Assembly: GCF_964355755.1 (NCBI RefSeq)
Contig: NC_092672.1
Location: forward strand, 9,103,501-9,167,500
Direction: 5' to 3'
DNA from: Antedon mediterranea
Lineage: Eukaryota; Echinodermata; Crinoidea; Comatulida; Antedonidae
Length of the DNA stretch: 64,000 nucleotides
In this document: positions 57,601-64,000 of the stretch, one piece after another
How the letters are laid out: each line of letters opens with the position of its first letter
How positions within the stretch are numbered: the stretch's first letter is position 1
The notes under the pieces: model-generated
Told to the model about the DNA's origin: nothing
What the model saw: only the letters and a program-made list of their open reading frames with translations
Database searches by the model: none
Made by a program: the position numbers and the translations under genes

Positions 57601-60600
57601 AGGGCACTCCATAGTACACACCTCTGCATAGAGTACAATTATACTGTATATACAAATCCCCTTCCCATCCTCCCCCACACCCGAAAATAATATATGTTGT
57701 CTAGTCTAGTGTGTGACTAGGCTTAATTTCACCCTTTTGGAGGAGTATCGTGTAATGTGTATGCATTCAGCTTCTCACGGCTGAGAACTTTGTTCAAATT
57801 ATCTTAAAATGATTTTTGTTAAATTATTATTTAATTTTTTGTTTATTATTGTTGTTTGTGCCGTGACATTTTTAATTAGGTTATATGCATGATATGCATA
57901 TAACCTCTTGATTCTGTCAAAATCTTTATTTATTTATTAGGTTATATGCATTATTATGCATATAACCTCTTGATTCTGTCAAAATCTTTATTTATTAGGT
58001 TATATGCATTATCATGCATATAACCTCTTGATTCTGTCAAAATCTTTATTAGGTTATATGCATGATAATGCATATAACCTCTTGATTCTGTCAAAATCTT
58101 TATTTATTTATTTATTAGGTTATATGCATGATAATGCATATAACCTCTTGATTCTGTCAAAATCTTTATTAGGTTATATGCATTAATGCATATAACCTCT
58201 TGATTCTGTCAAAATCTTTATTTATTTATTTATTGATTTATTTATTAGGTTATATGCATTATCATGCATATAACCTCTTGATTCTGTCAAAATCTTTGTT
58301 TATTTATTCTTTCCTTAGCACTATTTTGTCCGTGAATTATCTTGATATCAGTTTCATCTAGCTAAGTCAATTTTTCAGAGTATATTCCTTATGGCCAGGA
58401 ATCGATGTGGTTATGTTTTCACGGTGCGCAATGGCATTCAAGGTACCGAGATCGAGTCTCACCTTGGGAAACGAAAAAAAAATTTTTTTTATTATCCGTA
58501 TTGTTTGTTCAAATTTATTTCTTTGTGTATAGATTATACACATGATTTATAATGAAATCTAGATAAAAAGTAACTTATGTCTTTATTATTATGTAACAAC
58601 AAATGTGGTTTATGACATTATACGCATATGGATCTTTGATCGGATTGTGATACCGGCTATGGTGTTCGCGTTAGCAAGGTCCTATCATATATTATAAATA
58701 ATTAAAGATTCTGAGAAAATCAATGAATCAATATATCTTTTAAAAATCAATTATCTTTATTTAAATCAATGCATATAACCTATAATTCGTCATATAGTGA
58801 CGAATTAAATATAGTTAATTTTGTTTTTGTAATAGGTGGTTAAAATAAATATGTTATTAACAGATGAAGATTATACACTCTTGAAACACAGAATTGATTA
58901 GCTAAAATAAATTGTTGTTTTTCTTTATTATTTTGTCTGTTTCAGGAAGGCCTGCAACAGCATCAGTGTTCGCAATTTTTATTCTCAGTGAAGGTAGGCC
59001 TAAACTTGTCAAGTTAAAACAGAAATGTTCGAGTGTTCCGAGTACTGATGGTTCGATTAACACTTACACGCGAAGAGAGACACGCTGCATGCAAGCGTCA
59101 AGCCGATTTTTCACTAGGCGAATTTTAAAGCGTCATAGCTCATTTCCTGAGCTCTGATTGGTAGCGCAATATTTCGCTTGGCAAAAAGTAGAAACAATTC
59201 GAACTTATTTTGTTTTCCTATGCAATTAAGACAGAAATCATGAATAATACATTACCTTAATTATTTTCTATTAGAATTGCAAGATAGCTATCTTCTTCCT
59301 AAATATACTAAACCTAACCCTCTAAATAATCTCTCTCAACTAATAAAAAAACAGACCAAACATTTCGGTTGGCAAACGCTTCTTACACAAATTATTTAAT
59401 GTCTCTGCATGCTAATTATTCAAATGAATTATTCATGATTTCTGCCTTAATTGCATAGGATAAAACATAATGCGTACCGGCCTTAATAAAGAAATGTATC
59501 CGATGTTCGAATATTTCAAATAATAATAATATTATCAGCGTATCAATTTGAACGCAAAACAAATTGACTAAAATCAACGTACCTGGTGTGTTTCACAGTA
59601 TACTATAAACCTTTCCACTTTCACTTTTAAATTAAAATGTACCGGTACACATTCCAGTCGATTCTCGATACTGTATCTATTTCCGAAGTATCAGAAGAAT
59701 ATTATACAAATAATGAATGTTTATGAGTGCAATGGTACAAATAATGGCACGAGGTGAATGATGAAAGGTTATATCAACGAGGCAAAGCCGAGTTGATATA
59801 ACCTTTCATCATTCACCAAGTGCCATTATTTGTACCATTGCACGAATACAAAACATTCATTATTTGTTTTATATAACATCTAGACGGTTTTTTTTCGTAC
59901 ACAAAAATGTTTCAAAAAGTACTATTTAACGATCGTTGAATAGTGCGTACTATTGCACGCCATGTGACCCACATTCGTCCAATCAAATGACAGGAATTTA
60001 TATAGGTGTTATATAATTAGTAATATGCCCCACATGTGTATCTAGTAGTAACCTAACTTTTAAGCACCATTTATGTGATATGAGATGCTGTATTTACAAA
60101 ATATTCCTATGAAATAGATGTATGTCGAGACTATAGCACATTCGATTAAATACAAAACACAACCCATAGAAGCATGCTCAAAACACATTTCAAGTAAAGG
60201 TGTTCACTGTTAAAACACCTTCATTAACATGTAGGCCTATGATATAATATTTGTTTCGGAGAGACAATTTATATACAGTACCTTAATTACCAATATTAAA
60301 AACAATAAATCATAGCCTTCAGCTTATAATATATCTGTTAAGAGTTTTTATTGAAATAATATTAATTCATTTAACAACATTTGTATGATTTAACTATGCT
60401 TGACAATGTTTCAGAATGCTATACTGCTACTGATGGTGTTGATTATCAAGGTATAGTAAGTACCACCACTGGCGGTTACACGTGTCAAAAATGGACAGAC
60501 CAAACGCCTCATACACACAGTTTCACACCAGAGACATATCTTGGTTCTGGGTTAGGAGACCACAACCATTGCCGTAACCCTGATAGTATCACTCAGCCCT

Positions 60601-61710
60601 GGTGTTACACAACTTCTGCAGCACAAAGATGGCAAATTTGTGATGTTGGACCTCCAGTGACAAGTTGTAGTAGGTTACCGTTCAATACTTGAATACAGTT
60701 ATTTTCTTTTCAAATGGGCGGCATTTTATCGCACCTATTAGCCCCTATCGTATTAGTATTATTGGGTATTAGTTTTAACTATGAAAAGTTCTTGGCAAAT
60801 AAGATCAGGCTTTTCAGTAGAAGCGTAAAGTAAGTTATCAATATATTTTATTTACATTTATTCAAAATGAGTGAAATAAAGTTGTTTCCAAGTAGTGGTT
60901 AGTTAAAGAATAAAAAGAGTTGCGGCAGGTTCATTAATAGATTTTTAATGCATTTGAATGAATATATTATTTAAATCACCAGTAGGTTAGTAATCCTAGA
61001 GGGATGGTTGTCCATAGGGTATTTTTTATTGGGGAGGTGGTTGTCCTAGGAGGTAGTAGTTGTTCTGCTAGGTAGTTGTCCTAAACGGGAATTCCCTAGG
61101 GGTAGTTGTTCTATTGGAACTCCAGCAACAAACTGCAGTAGGTTTAATACTTCCACTATTTATAAATTATTCAAACGGGTATCATTTTTTTACAAACGTC
61201 TGTTATTTTAGTAGGCCTTATTATGGTGTATTAAGTTAGTGTTAGAGGAATAATCTGTCGACTATTTGATCTAGATTTTCACAAATAAGACCACAAAATA
61301 GTGAGTGAGTGGCCGAGCGGTTAAGACAGTGGAACCGTAATTACGTAGCCATAACATCGGCAGGGGTTCGAGGCTCACTCACTCCATGGTTCTGGTGGTA
61401 GAACGAGTCTTCTCGGATAAGGACTATAAACCGTAGGTCCAGTGTACACATCTAGCTCGTGTGCACTTTAAAGAACCTAGTACATCTTTCGAGACGAGTA
61501 GGGGGTCACCCCGGTGTATTAGTACATCACAGCCACTGATCACCAACTGGGCCCTCTGGGAGACCAGTCTTTGACTGAAGAGGTTACCCAGTATAAATAT
61601 AAATTTCAATCAATTCAATTCAATCTTGATATTTGCATATGTGTATCGGAAAGTGAACTGCTTTTTAGTAATACACCATTCAAAGGGATTAATTTACTTT
61701 TGTCAATGCT

Positions 61711-61794
<84 letters not shown>

Positions 61795-63893
61795 CCAAAG
61801 GCAAATTACTGAAAAAAATGACAATGCTGTGGGTATCAGTGGCTGGATCTCAATGGAGATACAAAAATAAAAAGCGAAAAGCTAAATCAAAACGATAAAG
61901 TAAACAGCCAGAAAAGTTAGCAGAGCTTTCGGGCAACACTAGCCCTTCATCAGTGCAAGTTATATATATATATATATATATAAATCGTGGTGAATTTAAC
62001 GCAGACCATGAAAGCGAAAGTGCTCGATACAAAATGTAGAGCCAAATATAAATAAATGAAAGACGCTAGTAAATTACCAACTGAACATTTTATTGCACTA
62101 CAGGCTGTTTCATGAGTATGAACTCAATCTTCAGGTGCTTGGCTCTGAATGATAGTCACAAGTGAATATAAAAAGCTATAATGAAGTCTTAAGGCAAACT
62201 GTTTATGTGAACAATAGTATGCTAATTAGCAAGTACAACACATCTCTATTTCCTGGACAGTCTATTGTTAACCAAATTCTTATTATCTAAATTACTGATA
62301 CCTTAATAGAAACTTTCTCCTATGTCTACATATTCAGGTTGAGATTATCAGACCGTTAGGATAGAGTGCTCAATACCAAGGTAGAGCAAAAATAAATAAA
62401 ATAACAGCAGAAAACTTGGTTACAATTAAAAAGTTTAGATGTTTGATTAATAATAGAGCCGAAGAATGGGAATGCCAGGGATAATCTTCTGTAACATAGA
62501 TTTGTATCACTCTATATTCTGACTTGACGTGCACAACTGTATTTCCATAAGTGAGAGGGTGTTGATATAGGAGCATTGATTTCGTATAATTTTTCTTTTT
62601 TTAATCTGTGTGGTGTAATGTCTGCTTTTTTTTGTTTTCCAATGTATTAAAGAAAGATTGAAAAAAAGACCACAATAGTGCAACTATAACACTCTCTTCT
62701 TAACATGTTTTTTCTTTCTTTTTGCCTGTTTCATCATACGGATTTAAGTTAAAAGTAAGTTTTTTTTATATTTTGTATTACGCTAGAGACCGGACAGGAC
62801 AACAAACAAACACAGATAAACCATCATTGGATGGAAATGTCATTTACTATAATGACGAATATTTAAACGTGTATATTGTTAAAACATAGATGACGTATTA
62901 ACACAAATCACTTAGTATAAAACTAAAAAAAAAATATAAAATGGGTTACGCCCTATGCGTTATGTCATCTGAAACCATAAATCAAATACTGCATAACGGA
63001 TATCAGTAATCGGACTATTTTTAAACAATTAATTGTTGCGTTACCGCATGCATAATGGCGTTGGTCCCACAGAGCTCTAAACTTTGAAACCATTTTAAAG
63101 CTGCATATTTGTATGGGTAATGGTAGAGCTGTGGCACAAATTAAACATTCATGATCCAACTCGTGTGACAGAGCCAGTTTAAACAAACATTAGTGACTTT
63201 GACTTTGTATTATATTTTTTATAATTATGTCGTTTTTCTTATATATAAAAAAATATTTTAAAATAGAGTGGAAACTTGTGTACAAAGCTGTTTCTGGTGT
63301 TAATAACGTTGACCTGTATGATCTGTGGAACACAGCAGGATCAAGAAATGAAGGAAACCAAGATGCCATGAAGCTTGATGATTCCTTCAGAGACCATTAC
63401 AAAAGCAGCCTAGTTGACGCTTGGGATAAGGTTTCAAAAGTAAGGAAAATAATAATAATTTTAATTGTAAAAAAAATATATTTAAAATATTGATTTTTTT
63501 TTATAATGCTATATTAGTGGAATTGAATAGTAATAGGATTGAATAATATTGGTATTATGTTACAGAAAAGGAAGAAACAACATAGAATTTTCTTACGGTG
63601 GTAGCCTCTCTTTCTCTTAGCCAACTTAGCCAAAATAATCCTGCATCAAGTCTCTCTTCTTTTCTTGCTACACTCAACATCTCCCCTTTTATCTACGCCC
63701 TTACTTGTTATTTTATACTTTTTTTGAAGGTAAAGATTGCTCTTTACGACAATGGAGAATCTAAATTGTCGTTGATATTCAACGCTGTAGGCGCTACTAA
63801 AACTGAATGGTTCACAAAAGCAAGACTTCTGAACTACCCGTGGAAAGACCTTCGTACTAAAACACCAGCAACTTTTAACATGGTAATGACAGG
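51603..63893 (+). CDS. Gene 6: array gene, 3' part beyond window
   Basis: Eleven exons are visible: 51603-51944 (PAN), 52946-53072 (EGF), 53323-53431, 55222-55412, 56059-56231, 56536-56671, 58946-58993 (EAR and linker), 60415-60669 (kringle), 62749-62754 (microexon), 63267-63439 and 63730-63893 (W-K-L-V domain). Phases match genes 3 and 5 and no lesion was seen; the first EAR exon is 3 nt longer, which keeps frame. WSC and the last EAR blades should follow to the right. The third blade has DSRGDSNLFVARY. Introns carry a Penelope-like element, a young MITE, a hairpin array, a SINE and a long AT repeat, making this the most expanded copy. Either Met 1 or Met 4 could start the protein. Confidence 0.8.
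53675..53874 (+). repeat. Left inverted end of the Penelope-like element
   Basis: Starts TATCTTGAAAATATTC and ends within 'ctctgttgatgat'. It is the reverse complement of 54895-55094, with only about two or three differences seen (for example 'gacagggtc' versus 'gacaaggtc'). The inner 40 bases are the reverse complement of the 3' coding end, so the left end is an inverted copy of the element's own 3' part. Confidence 0.88.
53727..53762 (-). ncRNA. Hammerhead-ribozyme-like motif in the left inverted end
   Basis: On the minus strand the core CTGAAGA is followed by a 7-bp stem (gctgtcc/ggacagc), GAAA and ACTGTC. It is the mirror of the motif at 55007-55042. Confidence 0.55.
53836..54987 (+). 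pseudogene. Penelope-like RT (C-terminal part) and GIY-YIG endonuclease
   Basis: The open frame of 383 codons includes only the end of the reverse transcriptase: WKRYVDDVLEIV carries the YVDD catalytic motif (53983-53994), followed by [36 protein letters not shown], the thumb-side region typical of Penelope. After a Lys-rich linker come VYEISCSNCDHTYIGETGR, the CxxC and Y-I-G parts of the GIY-YIG endonuclease, and RLKEHRKE. The upstream RT motifs (fingers and first palm motifs) are absent, and the first 13-20 codons lie in the inverted end, so the ATG is not the native start. A complete element is over twice as long. Not autonomous. Confidence 0.88.
54895..55094 (+). repeat. Right inverted end of the Penelope-like element
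   Basis: Covers the last coding bases, the 3' untranslated part and the hammerhead-like motif, ending 'gaatattttcaagata'. The final ATA overlaps the flanking 15-bp repeat. Confidence 0.88.
55007..55042 (+). ncRNA. Hammerhead-ribozyme-like motif, right end of the Penelope-like element
   Basis: The core CTGAAGA (55007-55013) fits CUGANGA. Stem II is gctgtcc (55015-55021) with ggacagc (55027-55033) around loop gatca. GAAA follows at 55034-55037, and GTC at 55040-55042 could be the cleavage triplet with a two-base-pair stem III. Such minimal hammerheads in the terminal repeats of Penelope-like elements are a published association. Stem I is weak in the single copy, so self-cleavage as a monomer is doubtful. 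Confidence 0.6.
56976..57384. mobile_element. MITE copy 2, 32-bp inverted ends, 7-bp target duplication
   Basis: Same family as 8283-8690, with nearly identical sequence including the internal tandem duplication. CCTATAT flanks both sides as a target duplication. It lies in gene 6 intron 6. High identity of the two copies suggests recent movement. Confidence 0.87.
57880..58300. repeat. Array of palindromic hairpin units
   Basis: Seven units of the palindrome AGGTTATATGCAT-(0-5 bases)-ATGCATATAACCT alternate with a conserved spacer CTTGATTCTGTCAAAATCTT and a TTTA-rich run of variable length. The loop varies (gat, tat, atc, none). A further half palindrome occurs near 58770. Not CRISPR: no unique spacers, and the genome is eukaryotic. 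Confidence 0.88.
59215..59470. repeat. Dispersed repeat, inverted relative of 23418-23700
   Basis: See the copy in gene 3: shared blocks occur in reverse complement. It ends in 'aatgaattattcatgatttctgcctta'. A nearby phrase 'gcgtaccggcctta' resembles the border of the remnant at 17868-18090. Confidence 0.55.
59704..59868. mobile_element. Near-perfect foldback element
   Basis: The arms 'aaataatgaatgtttatgag', 'gcaatggtacaaataatggca' and 'gaatgatgaaaggttatatcaac' return as reverse complements around the centre 'gaggcaaagccga'. Total length is about 165 bp. A shorter copy lies at 16228-16340. Confidence 0.8.
60415..60669 (+). CDS. Kringle exon of gene 6
   Basis: A phase 1-1 exon of 85 residues with six kringle cysteines (ECY, TCQKW, HCRNP, PWCYT, QICDV, TSC). 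The pocket region reads CRNPDSITQPWC, so one of the two acidic residues is kept. Intron read-through stops after six codons (SRLPFN), unlike gene 5. Confidence 0.88.
61112..61146 (+). pseudogene. Relic of a second kringle exon 3' end in gene 6
   Basis: The sequence encodes IGTPATNCSRFN with a GTAGGT donor-like site, matching the last residues of the kringle exons of genes 1 and 3 (GTPATSCS, GTPAINCS) better than gene 6's own kringle (GPPVTSCS). The rest of the exon is not present, so it is a fragment left by rearrangement. Confidence 0.55.
61301..61624 (+). mobile_element. tRNA-derived SINE
   Basis: The head resembles a tRNA with a long variable arm: TGGCCGAGCGG (A box, 61310-61320) and GGTTCGAGGCT (B box, 61365-61375), with GTGAGT...ACTCAC closing ends. 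A body of about 230 bp follows (agtagggggtcaccccggtg, gagaccagtctttgactgaag) and ends in a CAATT-type tail. Internal Pol III promoter expected. The tRNA part does not fold as a clean functional tRNA, so it is not called a tRNA gene. Confidence 0.8.
61715..61791. repeat. (AT)n microsatellite
   Basis: About 38 AT dinucleotides without interruption. The open frames crossing it (Ile-Tyr repeats) are artefacts. Confidence 0.97.
61920..61953 (-). ncRNA. Hammerhead-like core (degenerate)
   Basis: Minus strand: CTGATGA, stem gggc/gccc with loop tagtgtt, GAAA, then GCTCTGCTA, which can form a short stem III and a CUA triplet. No stem I pairing was found, so cleavage activity is unlikely. Confidence 0.35.
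62095..62138 (-). ncRNA. Hammerhead ribozyme candidate with all three stems
   Basis: Minus strand, 44 nt: stem I GCAC (62135-62138) with GUGC (62095-62098); core CUGAAGA (62128-62134); stem II UGAG/CUCA with a U-U mismatch next to the core; GAAA; stem III ACA/UGU with loop GCC; cleavage triplet GUA (62099-62101). All conserved core bases are present. The mismatch and short stems may reduce activity. Confidence 0.55.
62749..62754 (+). CDS. Microexon of gene 6
   Basis: 'ttaaaa' lies between 'tcatacggatttaag' and GTAAGT. Same place and phase as in genes 3, 4 and 5; here it would add Ile/Lys in place of Thr-Lys or Thr-Ala. Confidence 0.5.
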
Positions 63894-64000
63894 GTGGGTT
63901 ATTTTTTGTTTAGTTCTACTTAATAAGCACATACACTAAAATACTAAATGAAATGTTTGCCAAAGGAATTAAATACTGTATTAGGAACACCAATCCCATG

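Larger units (their letters stand above)
61830..62190 (-). mobile_element. Probable Penelope-like element terminal fragments
   Basis: On the minus strand two hammerhead-like cores occur within 200 bp (61920-61953 and 62095-62138), each next to AT-rich DNA and without coding sequence. They differ from each other and from the gene 6 Penelope-like copy, so they may be terminal pieces of other families. Confidence 0.4.

Noticed and set aside
57880-58300. CRISPR-like array (regular repeats with spacers)
   Set aside because: The 'spacers' are themselves conserved and the host is a eukaryote with introns; it is a tandem hairpin repeat.
61305-61390. Functional tRNA-Ser or tRNA-Leu gene
   Set aside because: A and B boxes are present, but the head is continuous with a SINE body and no clean cloverleaf with an anticodon could be drawn.
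61571-61824. Ile-Tyr repeat open frames
   Set aside because: They are translations of the (AT)n microsatellite.

Overview
The window is eukaryotic, AT-rich, intron-rich DNA from an invertebrate, most likely a marine deuterostome such as an echinoderm. That assignment is an inference from extracellular mosaic proteins (PAN, EGF, EAR/EPTP, kringle, WxxW, WSC), GT-AG introns, a Penelope-like retroelement, a tRNA-derived SINE, many miniature inverted-repeat elements and a strong excess of the palindrome TAGGCCTA. No operon-like or prokaryotic feature is present.

The main content is a cluster of paralogous genes for large secreted multidomain proteins. Gene 1 (757-6313, minus) runs off the left edge. 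Gene 3 (13231-24622, plus) looks complete: 15 exons, about 870 residues. Gene 4 (26102-34075, plus) is a decayed copy with several frameshifts and lost exons. Gene 5 (35557-48109, plus) is complete, about 953 residues, and alone carries a WxxW domain. Gene 6 (51603-63893, plus) runs off the right edge. The shared order is signal peptide, PAN/apple, EGF, four EAR blades, kringle, (WxxW in gene 5), a 6-nt microexon, an unnamed domain starting W-K-L-V, WSC, then three EAR blades. Four plus three blades equals the seven of a normal EAR propeller. All inserted modules are bounded by phase-1 introns, which suggests one propeller interrupted by shuffled modules. An unrelated intronless gene for a small type I membrane protein with an FN3-like domain (gene 2, 10911-11693, plus) lies between the divergent genes 1 and 3.

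Introns and intergenic DNA hold a 5'-truncated Penelope-like element (GIY-YIG endonuclease, 200-bp inverted ends, 15-bp direct flanking repeats) inside gene 6; hammerhead-ribozyme-like motifs at its ends and near 62.1 kb; a LINE 3' end; a SINE; at least eight families of foldback/MITE elements, one with two nearly identical copies and 7-bp target duplications; and minisatellites of 9, 21, 22 and about 12 bp. Several of the minisatellites create long spurious open frames.

Exon boundaries were placed by comparing paralogs, splice consensus and phase continuity by eye. No transcript, domain search or alignment program was run, so domain names rest on recognisable cysteine and residue patterns.
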